A DNA stretch of 64,000 nucleotides from NCBI RefSeq assembly GCF_018881715.1, contig NZ_JACVPW010000001.1:645337-709336 (forward strand), read 5' to 3'. The position numbers and the translations under genes were made by a program. Below, in pieces: positions 28,963-39,382 of the stretch. Numbering within the stretch: position 1 is the first letter of the stretch; each line of letters opens with the position of its first letter. This DNA comes from Polynucleobacter parvulilacunae (lineage in GTDB: Bacteria > Pseudomonadota > Gammaproteobacteria > Burkholderiales > Burkholderiaceae). The notes beneath the pieces were generated by a model that saw nothing but the letters and a program-made list of their open reading frames with translations, searched no databases and was not told the origin of the DNA.

Positions 28963-29877
28963 ATGATGAAGCAACGCACTATCGCAACTCCGGTGAAGAC
29001 CGTGGGGATTGGCTTGCATTCTGGTCGTAAGGTGACGATTTCTATCAAGCCTGCACCAGTAAATTCAGGGGTTCAGTTTGTTCGGGTAGATACGCCTGAG
29101 CAGTCGGTTGTGCCTGCAACTGCTTTAGCGGTATGCGATACAAGATTGGCTTCTGTTATTCAAAAAGATGGCGTTCGTGTTTCCACAGTGGAGCATTTGC
29201 TATCAGCCTGCGCTGGACTTGGCCTTGATAATTTATTGATTGAGCTAGATGGCGAAGAAGTACCCATCATGGATGGTAGCGCGGCCTCATTTTTATTCTT
29301 AATTGAATCTGCAGGCATTGCCGAACAAGAAGCGCCACGTCAATTCGTTGTGATTAAAAAACCAGTTGAAGTTCGTGAGGGCGATAAGCTTGCGCGCTTA
29401 GAGCCATTCTTTGGTTTTAAGTTAGATTTCACAATTGATTTCAAGCATCCGGCTGTAGATAAAACTGGCCAACGCTTTGTTGTTGACTTTGCAGAGCAAG
29501 CCTACCGCAGTGAAATTGGTCGTGCACGTACTTTTGGTTTTGCGCATGAAGTAGAAGCTTTGCGTGAGATGGGTTTGGCACGCGGTGGCAGTTTAGATAA
29601 TGCAATTGTTTTAGATGAGCATCGTATTTTGAATAACGAAGAGCTTCGTTATGAAGATGAATTTGTGCGCCACAAAATCTTAGATGCCATTGGCGACCTT
29701 TATCTCATTGGACATCCTATTGTTGGGGCTTATATTGCTGAGAAATCAGGTCACGCCCTCAATAACGCACTTTTACGTAAGCTTTTAGAAGATCCAAGTT
29801 CTTATGAAATTAGCTCTTTTGCTGAAAATAAGGCTCCAGGTGCGTATTCCCAGGAAAGTCAGCCCCTCTTTTTCTAA
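28963..29877 (+). CDS. lpxC: UDP-3-O-acyl-N-acetylglucosamine deacetylase
   Basis: LpxC is the zinc hydrolase that commits UDP-acyl-GlcNAc to lipid A synthesis. In 304 residues: [20 protein letters not shown] at the N-terminus, [25 protein letters not shown] with the first Zn-binding His, [44 protein letters not shown], and [17 protein letters not shown] carrying the second His and the Asp ligand; the general-base Glu is in VSTVEH. MM at the start means 28966 is an alternative. Its place after ftsZ matches the gammaproteobacterial and betaproteobacterial order. Confidence 0.97.
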   Translation: MMKQRTIATPVKTVGIGLHSGRKVTISIKPAPVNSGVQFVRVDTPEQSVVPATALAVCDTRLASVIQKDGVRVSTVEHLLSACAGLGLDNLLIELDGEEVPIMDGSAASFLFLIESAGIAEQEAPRQFVVIKKPVEVREGDKLARLEPFFGFKLDFTIDFKHPAVDKTGQRFVVDFAEQAYRSEIGRARTFGFAHEVEALREMGLARGGSLDNAIVLDEHRILNNEELRYEDEFVRHKILDAIGDLYLIGHPIVGAYIAEKSGHALNNALLRKLLEDPSSYEISSFAENKAPGAYSQESQPLFF

Positions 29878-29898
29878 GAGGTTTTAAGAATTCTTTTG

Positions 29899-30396
29899 CT
29901 ATCTTGGCTTGTTTTTAAGTAGTTTCTCGATTGAGGAACGCAAGCCTGAGTCTGGTCCTAGCTTCTCTAAAAGAGACTCCCAAGACTTTTTTGCAACCTC
30001 ATTCAGTCCTTTTGGTTTCTCGCGGGTCTCTAAACGGGGCTTTACCTCCCAGGTTGGTGGAGCTGGTTTTACCCGTACCTTTATTGCCTTGCAAGGTAAG
30101 CCAGATTTAGCTAACTCATTGATTAAGCTAGGTAATATTTGTTGTAGACGGGTTGCGATGGTGGCGCTACCAACCAGTAAGAAGAGCTCATCCTGGGACC
30201 CAGAACGCCACCCAGCCTCTATCTTCGAGCTCAAGTGACCTAACTCGAGCTTTAACAGGGCTGAATTGATGATTGTCTTGAGTTTGGCTAGATCCTCAGT
30301 TTTGGCCAAAATCCCCCCAAGGCCATCGGATTCCCGTAGGTAATCCATCCAGTCATGGGCTGTGTGCTTGCGGGATGGTTTGGGGGAAAAGTTCAT
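29899..30396 (-). CDS. dciA: DUF721/DciA-like protein
   Basis: Proteins with the DUF721 domain include DciA, the DnaB-helicase operator found in bacteria that lack DnaC. The frame shows the DUF721 pattern: a basic N-terminus, a helical segment DLAKLKTIINSALLKLELGHLSSKIEAGWRSGSQDELFLLVGSATIATRLQQ split across about residues 31-83, and a low-complexity Lys-rich tail. I start at ATG 30396 (MNFSPKPSRKH, 165 residues); a TTG at 30444 would add 16 residues and leave only 6 bases to secA. It lies on the opposite strand, convergent with lpxC and divergent from secA. The family assignment is by pattern and context and is moderately sure. Confidence 0.7.
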   Translation of the reverse strand: MNFSPKPSRKHTAHDWMDYLRESDGLGGILAKTEDLAKLKTIINSALLKLELGHLSSKIEAGWRSGSQDELFLLVGSATIATRLQQILPSLINELAKSGLPCKAIKVRVKPAPPTWEVKPRLETREKPKGLNEVAKKSWESLLEKLGPDSGLRSSIEKLLKNKPR

Positions 30397-30450
30397 AAAA
30401 AATGGGGTTGCGGGTGATAAACTCAAGGACTTAATTTTCTTCAATATCCC

Positions 30451-33216
30451 ATGGTAATCGGTCTTCTTAAAACCCTGGTCGGCAGTCGTAACGACCGCCT
30501 CTTAAAACAGTATCGCAAAGTTGTTGCTAAGGTTGGCGCTTTTGAAGCCGGCTTGCAATCTTTGGATGATGCCGCTCTCGCCGCAAAGACAGCAGAATTC
30601 AAATCCCGACTTGCTGCTGGAGAGTCTTTGGACGACATCGCAGCCGAAGCTTTTGCGGTGGTTCGCGAAGCTAGCGCACGCGTGATGAAGATGCGCCACT
30701 TCGATGCTCAGATGCTCGGTGGTTTGGCTTTGCATCATGGCAAGATTGCTGAGATGGGTACAGGGGAAGGTAAAACCTTAACTGCAACCCTGCCGGTCTA
30801 TTTAAATGCTTTGACCGGTAAAGGTGTTCATGTTGTAACAGTGAATGATTATTTGGCGCAGCGTGATGCTGAATGGATGTCCAAGTTATACAACTTCTTG
30901 GGTATGAAGGTAGGCGTGAATTTATCCCAAATGGATCACACTACCAAGCAAGAAGCCTATGCCGCCGATATTACATACGGCACCAATAATGAATTTGGCT
31001 TCGATTACTTACGTGACAACATGGTTCAGGATTTGGATCAGCGTGTACAGCGTGGCTTAGCTTATGCGATTGTTGACGAAGTCGACTCTATTCTGATTGA
31101 TGAAGCTCGTACGCCATTAATCATCTCCGGTCAGGCGGAAGACCACACTGATCTTTATATCAAGATTAATGCGCTGCCTTCTCATTTGGATCGTCAAATT
31201 GGCGAAGAGAAGGCCGATGGCACTGGTGTTGAAAAGCCGGGCGACTATTGGGTTGATGAAAAATCACAGCAGGTTTATCTGACGGAGCAAGGCCACGACA
31301 AGGCTGAAAATGTGTTGGTTCAGCTGGGCGCGCTCAATGATGGTGATTCTCTTTACGCACCACAAAACATTACATTGATGCATCACGTGTATGCAGCTCT
31401 GCGTGCACATACCTTGTATCACCGCGATCAACATTACGTTGTGCAAAATGGCGAAGTCATCATTGTGGATGAATTCACTGGCCGTTTGATGCAGGGTCGT
31501 CGTTGGTCTGATGGGCTGCATCAGGCTGTAGAAGCTAAAGAAGGCGTACAGATTCAGAATGAGAATCAAACCTTAGCGACAATCACTTTCCAGAATTATT
31601 TCCGTATGTACGGCAAGTTAGCTGGTATGACTGGTACTGCAGATACTGAGGCATATGAGTTCAAGGAAATTTACAACCTAGAAACCGTTGTGATTCCTCC
31701 AAATCGTATTAGCCAAAGAAAAGACAAGCAAGACCAAATCTATAAGTCTTCGCGCGAACGTTACGACGCAGTCATTAAAGATATTGAAGATTGCTACGAG
31801 CGTGGTCAGCCAGTATTGGTTGGCACTACCTCAATTGAGAACTCTGAGTTGATTGCGAATTTGCTAGATCAACGCAAACTTCCGCATCAGGTTTTAAATG
31901 CGAAACAGCATGCGCGTGAGGCAGAAATTATTGCCCAAGCGGGTCGCCCAAAAATGATCACGATTGCCACCAATATGGCAGGTCGCGGTACTGACATCGT
32001 TCTGGGTGGCAACGTAGGTAAGCAGTCATCCTTAATTGAAGCTGATAGCGCGCTTTCGGATGCTGAGAAAGCATCCAAGATTAAGCAATTACAAGATGAG
32101 TGGCAGAGTATTCACGATCAAGTTCTAACGGCTGGTGGCTTACACATTATTGGTACCGAGCGTCATGAGAGTCGTCGTATTGATAATCAGTTAAGAGGTC
32201 GCTCAGGTCGTCAGGGTGATCCTGGTTCTTCACGTTTCTATCTTTCATTGGATGATGCGCTTCTGCGTATTTTTGCAGGCGATCGTTTGCGTGCTGTGAT
32301 GGATCGACTCAAGATGCCGGATGGTGAACCCATTGAAGCTGGCATGGTAACGCGTTCGATTGAGTCTGCTCAGCGCAAAGTTGAGGGTCGTAACTTTGAT
32401 ATTCGTAAACAGTTGCTTGAATATGACAACGTAGCGAATGATCAGCGTAAGGAGACATATCGCCTCAGAAATGAAGTGCTTGAAAGTGCCGATATCGGCG
32501 AGTTAATTGCTAATTTGCGTGAAGACGTTTTGCGTTCCGTTTGCTCGGTGTATGTTCCCCTGGAGTCTATGGAGGAGCAGTGGGATTTAGCGGGGCTCGA
32601 GAATGTTCTAGCCAGCGAATGGGGTCTGACGATCGACCTGAGAAATTGGGTTGAAAGTGCTGAGACAGTAGATGATGCAGAAATTGTTGAGCGCGTATTG
32701 CAGACTGCTCAAGATACCTATGATGCGAAGGTCGAACTGTCTGGGCGTGAGTCTTTTGCTGGTTTTGAGCGCTCGGTTCTGTTGTATAGCTTAGATAGTC
32801 ATTGGCGTGAGCACTTGGCTGCTTTAGATCACTTGCGCCAAGGTATTCATTTGCGCGGTTATGCACAAAAGGATCCAAAGCAAGAATACCGTCGCGAAGC
32901 ATTTGAGTTGTATGGTGAACTGCTTAATGTCATCAAAAATGATGTTGTGAAAAGCATCATGACAGTTCAGATTCGTAGTGCTAATGAGTTAGATCAGGCA
33001 TCAGAGTCAATGAATGATGATTTGGCAAAACTTTCTGATGTTCAGTATCAGCATGCTGATCCCGAGAAGGAAGTGGCCGGATCAACTGGCGATCGTGGTG
33101 CTGCAATTGATATTCAGCCTGCACCTCTTCGTACCGGCTCAAAGGTTGGGCGCAATGACCCTTGCACTTGTGGTAGCGGAAAGAAGTATAAAAACTGCTG
33201 CGGCGCATTAGCATAG
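30451..33216 (+). CDS. secA: Protein translocase ATPase SecA
   Basis: SecA drives unfolded preproteins through SecYEG. The 921-residue length is standard. Visible: [20 protein letters not shown] (Walker A, about 102-121), [35 protein letters not shown] (Walker B DEVD), [20 protein letters not shown] in the preprotein-binding region, [19 protein letters not shown] and [30 protein letters not shown] in the second RecA domain, and a C-terminal zinc tail [13 protein letters not shown] (Cys905, 907, 916, 917) that binds SecB. No secM-like leader precedes it; the dciA-like gene on the other strand occupies that place. Confidence 0.98.
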   Translation: MVIGLLKTLVGSRNDRLLKQYRKVVAKVGAFEAGLQSLDDAALAAKTAEFKSRLAAGESLDDIAAEAFAVVREASARVMKMRHFDAQMLGGLALHHGKIAEMGTGEGKTLTATLPVYLNALTGKGVHVVTVNDYLAQRDAEWMSKLYNFLGMKVGVNLSQMDHTTKQEAYAADITYGTNNEFGFDYLRDNMVQDLDQRVQRGLAYAIVDEVDSILIDEARTPLIISGQAEDHTDLYIKINALPSHLDRQIGEEKADGTGVEKPGDYWVDEKSQQVYLTEQGHDKAENVLVQLGALNDGDSLYAPQNITLMHHVYAALRAHTLYHRDQHYVVQNGEVIIVDEFTGRLMQGRRWSDGLHQAVEAKEGVQIQNENQTLATITFQNYFRMYGKLAGMTGTADTEAYEFKEIYNLETVVIPPNRISQRKDKQDQIYKSSRERYDAVIKDIEDCYERGQPVLVGTTSIENSELIANLLDQRKLPHQVLNAKQHAREAEIIAQAGRPKMITIATNMAGRGTDIVLGGNVGKQSSLIEADSALSDAEKASKIKQLQDEWQSIHDQVLTAGGLHIIGTERHESRRIDNQLRGRSGRQGDPGSSRFYLSLDDALLRIFAGDRLRAVMDRLKMPDGEPIEAGMVTRSIESAQRKVEGRNFDIRKQLLEYDNVANDQRKETYRLRNEVLESADIGELIANLREDVLRSVCSVYVPLESMEEQWDLAGLENVLASEWGLTIDLRNWVESAETVDDAEIVERVLQTAQDTYDAKVELSGRESFAGFERSVLLYSLDSHWREHLAALDHLRQGIHLRGYAQKDPKQEYRREAFELYGELLNVIKNDVVKSIMTVQIRSANELDQASESMNDDLAKLSDVQYQHADPEKEVAGSTGDRGAAIDIQPAPLRTGSKVGRNDPCTCGSGKKYKNCCGALA

Positions 33217-33242
33217 ACTTCAATCTTCATTCGGAAGCACAT

Positions 33243-33275
33243 AAATGGCTCAGATAATTCTGAGCCATTTTTCTT
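33243..33275 (+). terminator. Intrinsic terminator after secA
   Basis: AAATGGCTCAGA at 33243-33254 pairs perfectly with TCTGAGCCATTT at 33259-33270 around a TAAT loop, and the T-rich run TTTTTCTT follows. It begins 27 bases after the secA stop. Confidence 0.9.
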
Positions 33276-33338
33276 GGTGAAATCCCTAATCACATTACTT
33301 CCCCTGAAATTCTGAAGATCTGTCATGATTTGTGGGTG

Positions 33339-33360
33339 CTAAAACATTGTTTTGTTTTAG
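33339..33360. repeat. Inverted repeat in the leader of the molybdenum hydroxylase genes
   Basis: CTAAAACA at 33339-33346 and TGTTTTAG at 33353-33360 are exact reverse complements with a 6-base loop, 40 bases before the start codon of the iron-sulfur subunit gene. It could be an operator or a leader hairpin; nothing further can be said. Confidence 0.35.
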
Positions 33361-33399
33361 AAAATTCAAATCTAATGCACATCTAACTAAGGGGGCGTT

Positions 33400-33858
33400 A
33401 TGGCCGTATCTTTTATTCTGAATGGCAAAGCTGTTAATTTTGATGGAGATTCTGAAACTCCAATTCTCTGGGTTTTAAGGGACCATTTGGATGTCACCAG
33501 TCCGAAGTATGGCTGTGGAGCTGCGCTTTGTGGAGCCTGTACTGTTCACCTGGAGGGTTCGGCAATACGCTCATGCTCAACACCGGTTTCTGCAGCTGCT
33601 GGTAAATCCGTTACTACCCTCGAAGGTTTGGCGGCAAAAGTTGGCAAAGCATTGCAAGATGCATGGATTGAGTTCGATGTGCCTCAATGTGGATATTGTC
33701 AGACTGGGCAAATGATGTCTGCAGCGGATTTGCTGGCCAAGAAAAAACAGCCTAGTAGCGATGATATTAAAAATGCTATGAGTGGAAATATTTGTCGCTG
33801 TGGCACATATTCCCGGATTGAAAAAGCAGTGAAACGCGCTGCAGACAAATTGGCATAA
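33400..33858 (+). CDS. (2Fe-2S)-binding subunit of a molybdenum hydroxylase (isoquinoline oxidoreductase alpha-type)
   Basis: Small electron-transfer subunit of xanthine-oxidase-family hydroxylases. The 152 residues hold two [2Fe-2S] domains: a plant-ferredoxin-like one with YGCGAALCGACTVHLEG and a later Cys in IRSC (about residues 40-65), and a helical one with QCGYCQTGQMM (about 100-110) and GNICRCGTYSRIEKAV (about 130-145). All eight expected cysteines are present. The length fits IorA. The next gene, 14 bases downstream, encodes the molybdopterin subunit. No FAD subunit follows, which points to a quinone- or cytochrome-linked enzyme. Substrate unknown. Confidence 0.93.
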   Translation: MAVSFILNGKAVNFDGDSETPILWVLRDHLDVTSPKYGCGAALCGACTVHLEGSAIRSCSTPVSAAAGKSVTTLEGLAAKVGKALQDAWIEFDVPQCGYCQTGQMMSAADLLAKKKQPSSDDIKNAMSGNICRCGTYSRIEKAVKRAADKLA

Positions 33859-33872
33859 GGGGTAGGGATCAC

Positions 33873-35996
33873 ATGAAAAACCAATCTTTAAAAAACAGTA
33901 GCCGTCGTCAATTTATTCAGCAAAGTGCAGCACTTGGTGGCGCCTTTGTCATTGGCATGCATCTGCCACTAGCAAGCGAGGCTGCTGTAGGGGATGCCGC
34001 AAAGCCTGCTTTAGCAAATGCTTGGGTACAAATTACCCCTGACAATCAAATTACTCTCATTTGTGCTCGCTCTGAGATGGGGCAGGACGTATATACCTCT
34101 TTACCTGCCTTGTTAGCCGAGGAATTAAATTTACCCCTTTCAATGATTCGGGTTGAGATTGCAGGAGTAGCCCCCGTTTACATCAATGCGATGTTGGGCG
34201 GTCAAATTACTGGCGGTTCAACTTCAGTGCGAGAAGCCTTTGATAAATTAAGAACTGCTGGTGCTGCAACTCGAACGGTCTTGGTGCAGGCTGCTGCTCA
34301 ACGTTGGAATATCTCAGCTGCAGACTGTAAAGCAATGAATGGCAAGGTCACTCATTCGAGCGGTAAGTCCGCTACCTATGGTGAGTTAGCCGCTGATGCT
34401 GCAAAATTACCGCTCCCTGAAAAACCAGCCCTAAAGTCACCCGCGAATTTTATGGTGATTGGCAAAGAAACGATGCGTCGTTTAGATACGCCAAGTAAAG
34501 TTGCTGGCAAAGCAGTTTATGGAATCGACGTTAAGATTCCAGGAATGGCAATTGCATCTTTAGCGCAGTGCCCTGTTATTGGAGGTACGCCTACGTCTTT
34601 TGATGCTTCGTCTGCAATGAAAGTTTCCGGAGTAATTAAAGTTGTTCAGATATCTGATGGCGTTGCTGTTTTGGCGAAAGACTTTTATGCGGCTCGCAAG
34701 GGTAGAGATGCTCTGAAAATCACCTGGAACGAAGGATCTAATGCCAACTTAAGCAATGCTGTTGTGCGCAAATCATTGGAAGATGGTTTATCAAAAAAAG
34801 GTGCCGTCATTAAAACGGTGGGTAATGCTAATGCTACCGTTGCAAATGGAAAGCCGTTAAGCGCCCAATATTTTTTACCGTACTTAGCGCACTCCACCAT
34901 GGAACCAGTGAACTGTTCCGCTGATGTATCTAATGGCAAATGCAGAATCATCGGCCCAATTCAGTTTCAGCAAGGCGGTCAGGCAGTTGCTGCGGCGGCA
35001 GCTGGCGTTAAGCCAGATGATGTCACGATTGAGACAACCTTCTTGGGCGGTGGATTTGGCCGTAAGTTAGAGCTCGACTTCATTCGTCAGGCTGCTGAAA
35101 TTTCTAAAGCAGCAGGAATGCCAGTCAAGATGCTTTGGACCAAGGAAGATGACATTACCCATGACTTCTATCGTCCTATGAGTATTCATAAGGTGGATGG
35201 CATGCTAGGTTCGGATGGCCAGTTGGTTTCTATGAAGGCCAAAATGGTTTCTCAGTCAGTAACTGCGCGAGCCTTTCCTGGTTTTGTAAAAGATGGTTTT
35301 GATCCTTTCATGGTTGAGGGCTCAAACAATATTACCTATGAAATACCTAATCTAGAAATCACTAACGTGATTACAGATACTGGACTTCGAGTAGGTTATT
35401 GGCGCTCAGTTAGTAATGCGTTAAATGCATTTGCGATTGAGAGTTTTGTGGATGAGGCTGCTAAAGCTGCTGGCAAGGATCCTGTTGCCTATCGTTTAGC
35501 AGCATTAAGCAAGCATCCTCGAGCAAAAGCTGTTCTAGAGTTAGCCGTTAAGAAATCGGGCTATGTTGCTGGTAGCAAACGTTTCGGTGTTGCTCAGATG
35601 GAGTGTTATGACACCTATTCAGCCTGCATTCTTGAATTAGATGCAGCGTCCAGTGGTAGCAAGGTTAAGAAAATTACCTTCGTTTCTGACTGCGGAATTA
35701 CCGTGCACCCAGATCAAGCTAGGGCGCAACTTACTGGCGGCGTGATTTATGGTTTGAGTGCAGCTCTAAGCAATGAAATTACGATTGAAAATGGTCGCGT
35801 TCAGCAGACTAACTTCAATAACTATCCTAGCTTGCGACAAAATCAAGTTCCCGTAGTTGAGGTGCACTTGGTACCTAGCCAAGAGAAACCTGGCGGCTTG
35901 GGTGAGGTTGGGGTGCCCTTGGTGGCCCCAGCTTTAGTAAATGCTATAGCAGCAGCTACAGGCAAGCGAATTCGGGAGCTGCCAATTAAGGCATAA
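33873..35996 (+). CDS. Molybdopterin-binding subunit of a xanthine dehydrogenase-family (IorB-like) oxidoreductase
   Basis: Large catalytic subunit that hydroxylates an N-heterocycle or aldehyde with water as oxygen source. The 707-residue protein begins with a twin-arginine signal ([20 protein letters not shown], then hydrophobic residues to about 35), so the folded complex is probably exported to the periplasm as in IorAB. Cofactor motifs include [15 protein letters not shown], an aldehyde-oxidase a/b hammerhead region ([20 protein letters not shown]), [34 protein letters not shown] and the final [20 protein letters not shown] with the catalytic Glu. No cofactor-maturation gene (XdhC type) is next to it in this window. 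Terminator follows. Confidence 0.92.
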   Translation: MKNQSLKNSSRRQFIQQSAALGGAFVIGMHLPLASEAAVGDAAKPALANAWVQITPDNQITLICARSEMGQDVYTSLPALLAEELNLPLSMIRVEIAGVAPVYINAMLGGQITGGSTSVREAFDKLRTAGAATRTVLVQAAAQRWNISAADCKAMNGKVTHSSGKSATYGELAADAAKLPLPEKPALKSPANFMVIGKETMRRLDTPSKVAGKAVYGIDVKIPGMAIASLAQCPVIGGTPTSFDASSAMKVSGVIKVVQISDGVAVLAKDFYAARKGRDALKITWNEGSNANLSNAVVRKSLEDGLSKKGAVIKTVGNANATVANGKPLSAQYFLPYLAHSTMEPVNCSADVSNGKCRIIGPIQFQQGGQAVAAAAAGVKPDDVTIETTFLGGGFGRKLELDFIRQAAEISKAAGMPVKMLWTKEDDITHDFYRPMSIHKVDGMLGSDGQLVSMKAKMVSQSVTARAFPGFVKDGFDPFMVEGSNNITYEIPNLEITNVITDTGLRVGYWRSVSNALNAFAIESFVDEAAKAAGKDPVAYRLAALSKHPRAKAVLELAVKKSGYVAGSKRFGVAQMECYDTYSACILELDAASSGSKVKKITFVSDCGITVHPDQARAQLTGGVIYGLSAALSNEITIENGRVQQTNFNNYPSLRQNQVPVVEVHLVPSQEKPGGLGEVGVPLVAPALVNAIAAATGKRIRELPIKA

Positions 35997-36024
35997 CTTC
36001 TACCGCCTGCATGAAGAAGGTAGT

Positions 36025-36059
36025 AAACAAAGCGCGCTCAGAAGGCGCGCTTTGTTTTT
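36025..36059 (+). terminator. Intrinsic terminator after the molybdenum hydroxylase genes
   Basis: AAACAAAGCGCGC at 36025-36037 pairs with GCGCGCTTTGTTT at 36045-36057 (13 perfect pairs, 7-base loop), running into a T-rich end. It lies 29 bases after the large-subunit stop and just before the argJ start. Confidence 0.9.
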
Positions 36060-36084
36060 GAGCCTCATCTACAATTATCAAACT

Positions 36085-37320
36085 ATGACAGTTAATCTAC
36101 CTCTCCCCCAAAAAGCCGAATTGAAGCCCATCAAAGGTTTCAAAATGGGCATAGCCGAAGCTGGCATCAAGAAAGCAAATCGCAAGGATTTATTGGTGAT
36201 GACCTTAGCCCCCGGCTCGCAGGTGGCTGGTGTTTTTACTTTGAATCGCTTTTGTGCTGCTCCTGTGCAAGTTTGCCGTGAGCATTTGGCGCAAGATGGT
36301 CGTAATGGTGAAATTCGGGCTCTAGTAGTGAATACTGGTAATGCCAATGCGGGGACGGGAGAATCAGGCATGAAGCATGCCTTGGAGACTTGCGCTGCTT
36401 TAGCCAAAGATCTTCAGATTAATCCAGAGCAGATTCTGCCTTTTTCAACGGGGGTGATTTTGGAACCTCTGCCGATTGAAAAAATTATTAGCGCTTTACC
36501 GAGAGCGGTGGCTAACTTAGGTGAAGATCATTGGTTTGATGCTGCTGAAGCGATTATGACTACAGATACTCAGCCCAAAGCTACTTCAGTGACGGTTGAT
36601 ACGCCTATGGGTAAGGTGACCATTACTGGCATCTGTAAGGGTGCTGGCATGATTCACCCGAATATGGCAACCATGTTGGGATTTATTGCGACTGATGCTG
36701 GGTTTGCGCCTGGTCTTTTAGCTAGCCTCACTCGTGAGATCGCCGACCTCTCTTTTAATGCCATCACGATTGATGGTGATACCTCGACCAATGATTCCTT
36801 CATCATCATGGCGACAGGTCAGTCGGTAGTGCAGATTAAATCAGTTGATGATCCTGTTTATGCAGTTCTACGAGACGCCTTAATCGCCTTAGCTAAAAAG
36901 TTAGCGCAAATGATTGTGCGTGATGGCGAGGGCGCAACTAAATTTATGACAATCGAGGTAGTGGGTGGCAAGACCCCTGCAGAATGCCGCTTAGTTGCTA
37001 AGGCAGTTGCGCATTCACCCTTAGTAAAAACCGCTTTCTTTGCTAGCGACCCGAATTTAGGGCGCATCCTGGCGGCGATTGGTTATGCGGGTATTGCGGA
37101 TTTGGATGTAGATCGCGTGCAAATGTGGTTGGGTGATGTGTGGGTTGCTAAGAATGGTGGCCGTAACCCCGACTATCTAGAGGCTGATGGCCAGCGTGTA
37201 ATGCAGGCCCCAGAAATCACTGTGAAGATTGATCTGGGCCGAGGCAATGCTTCACAAACGATGTGGACTTGCGATTTATCACATGATTACGTATCAATTA
37301 ATGCGGATTACCGCTCATAA
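36085..37320 (+). CDS. argJ: Bifunctional glutamate N-acetyltransferase/amino-acid acetyltransferase
   Basis: ArgJ recycles the acetyl group from N-acetylornithine to glutamate in arginine synthesis and may also use acetyl-CoA. Starting at ATG 36085 ([19 protein letters not shown]) the protein has 411 residues, the usual size. It contains [15 protein letters not shown], the self-cleavage segment [21 protein letters not shown] in which the proenzyme is cut before the nucleophilic Thr of MATM (about residue 201), [19 protein letters not shown] and [23 protein letters not shown]. The frame remains open upstream to 36052, but that lies in the preceding terminator, so the later ATG is used. Confidence 0.95.
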   Translation: MTVNLPLPQKAELKPIKGFKMGIAEAGIKKANRKDLLVMTLAPGSQVAGVFTLNRFCAAPVQVCREHLAQDGRNGEIRALVVNTGNANAGTGESGMKHALETCAALAKDLQINPEQILPFSTGVILEPLPIEKIISALPRAVANLGEDHWFDAAEAIMTTDTQPKATSVTVDTPMGKVTITGICKGAGMIHPNMATMLGFIATDAGFAPGLLASLTREIADLSFNAITIDGDTSTNDSFIIMATGQSVVQIKSVDDPVYAVLRDALIALAKKLAQMIVRDGEGATKFMTIEVVGGKTPAECRLVAKAVAHSPLVKTAFFASDPNLGRILAAIGYAGIADLDVDRVQMWLGDVWVAKNGGRNPDYLEADGQRVMQAPEITVKIDLGRGNASQTMWTCDLSHDYVSINADYRS

Positions 37321-37335
37321 AAGACTGCTAAAAAT

Positions 37336-38193
37336 ATGAATGAAAAATTAGACCGTCTTTTAGACCATCTTGATACTTTTTTGCCAAAGCCTTTGACTGA
37401 AGAGCAGTGGAAATCTTCCACTGCATTTAGATGGCGCCGTCGCGATAGTATCTTTGGCAGTATTGGTTTTTTGCAGCCTGTAAAGCATGTGTCTGACATT
37501 ACCTTTGAGGATTTGCAAAACATTGATCGTCAACGGGATGCAATACGTGACAACACGAAAAACTTTATTCAGAAAAAGCCCGCTAATAATATTTTGTTAA
37601 CAGGTGCCAGGGGGACTGGAAAGTCCTCCTTGATTAAGGCCAGTTTGCATGAGTTTGCCAATCAAGGCTTGCGCCTCGTTGAGGTTGAGAAAGAGCATTT
37701 AGCTGATTTAGCGGACATTACCGAACTCTTGGCAGAGCGCCCAGAGCGTTTCATTATTTTCTGTGATGACCTATCGTTTGAGGATGGTGAGTCTGGCTAC
37801 AAAGCCATGAAATCAGCCTTAGATGGCTCTGTTTCTGCCCAAGTCGACAATATTTTGATTTATGCCACCTCTAATCGTCGTCATTTATTGCCCGAGTACA
37901 TGAAAGATAACGAGGGTTATATGCATGGCGATGATGGGGAAATTCATCCAGGTGAAGTGGTCGAGGAAAAGATCTCTTTATCTGAGCGTTTTGGACTTTG
38001 GTTATCTTTTTATCCGCCAAAGCAAGATGAGTATTTGGCAATCGTGGCACATTGGTTGCAACATTTTGGTTTGAGTAATGCTCAAATTGAAGCTGCACGT
38101 TCCGAGGCATTGGTGTGGGCATTGGAGCGTGGTTCACGCTCAGGTCGCGTTGCTTGGCAATTTGCGAAGCATTGGGCTGGTTCAAGACCCTAA
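37336..38193 (+). CDS. DUF815 family P-loop ATPase
   Basis: AAA-type ATP-binding protein of unknown role, widespread in Proteobacteria. The 285 residues include the Walker A NNILLTGARGTGKSSLIKA (about residues 86-104), Walker B FIIFCDDLSFEDGESGYKAMK with the family-typical SFE(D)GE, and YATSNRRHLLPEYMKDN as sensor 1 region; SRSGRVAWQFAKHW lies near the end. It is located 15 bases after argJ and 12 before the NUDIX gene, most likely one operon. No function is inferred beyond ATP binding. Confidence 0.88.
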   Translation: MNEKLDRLLDHLDTFLPKPLTEEQWKSSTAFRWRRRDSIFGSIGFLQPVKHVSDITFEDLQNIDRQRDAIRDNTKNFIQKKPANNILLTGARGTGKSSLIKASLHEFANQGLRLVEVEKEHLADLADITELLAERPERFIIFCDDLSFEDGESGYKAMKSALDGSVSAQVDNILIYATSNRRHLLPEYMKDNEGYMHGDDGEIHPGEVVEEKISLSERFGLWLSFYPPKQDEYLAIVAHWLQHFGLSNAQIEAARSEALVWALERGSRSGRVAWQFAKHWAGSRP

Positions 38194-38205
38194 GATAATT
38201 AGTGA

Positions 38206-38622
38206 ATGACTAATATTCAGCGACCCGTTACTGTTGTTGCCGCAGGAATCTTGATTGATTCTGAGGGTCGCTATCTCCTGGGGCAAAGACCCGAGGGGAA
38301 GCCTTATGCTGGTTACTGGGAAGTGCCGGGTGGTAAGGTTGAAAAAGGGGAAACTATTTTTCAAGCGCTGCAGCGAGAACTACAAGAAGAACTTGGCATT
38401 GATATTCAATCCAGTGAAGAGCTAACCATTCTTGAGCATGACTATCCTCACGCATATGTTCGTCTGTATGTCAGCATTATTAGAGATTGGTCTGGTACGC
38501 CCAAGGGGTGTGAGGGGCAGGCCCTATCTTGGCAGCTGATTACTGCTGAAGAGCCAAGTGTTGGACCCTTGCTACCGGCCGCCTGGCCAATGCTGGAGTG
38601 CCTTAGAAGATCTTTAGCTTAA
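38206..38622 (+). CDS. NUDIX hydrolase (MutT-like)
   Basis: Pyrophosphohydrolase, probably an 8-oxo-dGTP diphosphatase of the MutT type. The 138-residue frame contains the full NUDIX box GGKVEKGETIFQALQRELQEELGI (about residues 43-66; G-x5-E-x7-RELxEEL) and the N-terminal PVTVVAAGILIDSEGRYLLGQRPEG strand typical of MutT. It ends by overlapping the convergent zapD by 4 bases. Position downstream of argJ and a DUF815 gene, ahead of zapD/coaE, resembles the mutT-coaE-zapD neighbourhood of other Proteobacteria. Confidence 0.9.
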   Translation: MTNIQRPVTVVAAGILIDSEGRYLLGQRPEGKPYAGYWEVPGGKVEKGETIFQALQRELQEELGIDIQSSEELTILEHDYPHAYVRLYVSIIRDWSGTPKGCEGQALSWQLITAEEPSVGPLLPAAWPMLECLRRSLA

Positions 38623-39371
38623 AGTTGACAGAGGGTTAGCTTGAACGGCACATCGGCATTTACCAACTGTGCTTTTTTATCTCGATCGGACTTTAAGAAG
38701 CGAACTGAAAGCAAGTATTTATTTGCGCTGATCTCTGAAAATAAAGCATCATCTTCAACGGCGATGCGCATTAATTGATACACCTTGCCAGATGGCGCCT
38801 GCTGAAAAGATCCGTTGTGCGCAACAACATCCTTAGCCTCGCCTGATTGGCGCAGTAGACGCAAAAATAATTGACACGCTTCATGCCATGGCAGGAGTGG
38901 GCCGATATATTTTTCCAACAACTCACGACGCTCAGATGTGGGGCTATTTTTCCATGCGTGATAGCTCGGTAAATCAATTGGACTTGTACCGCCTGGAATA
39001 TTTAATCTAGTGCGAATGGCGTTCAACCATTCACTCTCAGTAATAGCGGAGTTAGGTCTGCCTGCAGATTGATTAATACTGCTAGCAACACCATCAATTT
39101 CAGAAAGTGTTTGTGTCAGCGCCTCTTGGTCAACTTTTTGCGAAGACTTTAAGCCATTAAGCGCGTACTTTTGACGCTCAAATTCTTTCAGCAGTAAAGA
39201 CTTGATATCACCTCGGGCACCAATATCTCCAAGATCAAACAAAATAGAGATGGCATTGTGGTGTAACTCTGGATCGTCCGAGCGGACAAAATGATTGAAA
39301 CGGGCGAACAAATACTCCAGTCGAAGCATGCTTCGAACTAATTCGTTGAAGGGATATTCGTAGACAATCAC
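38619..39371 (-). CDS. zapD: Cell division protein ZapD
   Basis: ZapD binds the FtsZ C-terminal peptide and bundles its filaments. The 250-residue protein shows the family blocks: YEYPFNELVRSMLRLEYLFARF at the N-terminus, LFDLGDIGARGDIKSLLLKEFERQ, PIDLPSYHAWKNSPTSERRELLEKYIGPLLPW and FLRLLRQSG. The start codon is GTG at 39371. It is the last gene of a minus-strand series pilB-pilC-pilD-coaE-zapD, which is a common order in beta- and gammaproteobacteria. Its partner peptide is present at the end of FtsZ in this window. Confidence 0.95.
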   Translation of the reverse strand: MIVYEYPFNELVRSMLRLEYLFARFNHFVRSDDPELHHNAISILFDLGDIGARGDIKSLLLKEFERQKYALNGLKSSQKVDQEALTQTLSEIDGVASSINQSAGRPNSAITESEWLNAIRTRLNIPGGTSPIDLPSYHAWKNSPTSERRELLEKYIGPLLPWHEACQLFLRLLRQSGEAKDVVAHNGSFQQAPSGKVYQLMRIAVEDDALFSEISANKYLLSVRFLKSDRDKKAQLVNADVPFKLTLCQL

Positions 39372-39382
39372 AAGCCCATATT

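Noticed and set aside
30240..30450. secM-like arrest gene upstream of secA
   Set aside because: The space is occupied by the minus-strand DUF721/DciA-like gene and no plus-strand frame with a signal peptide and arrest motif is present.
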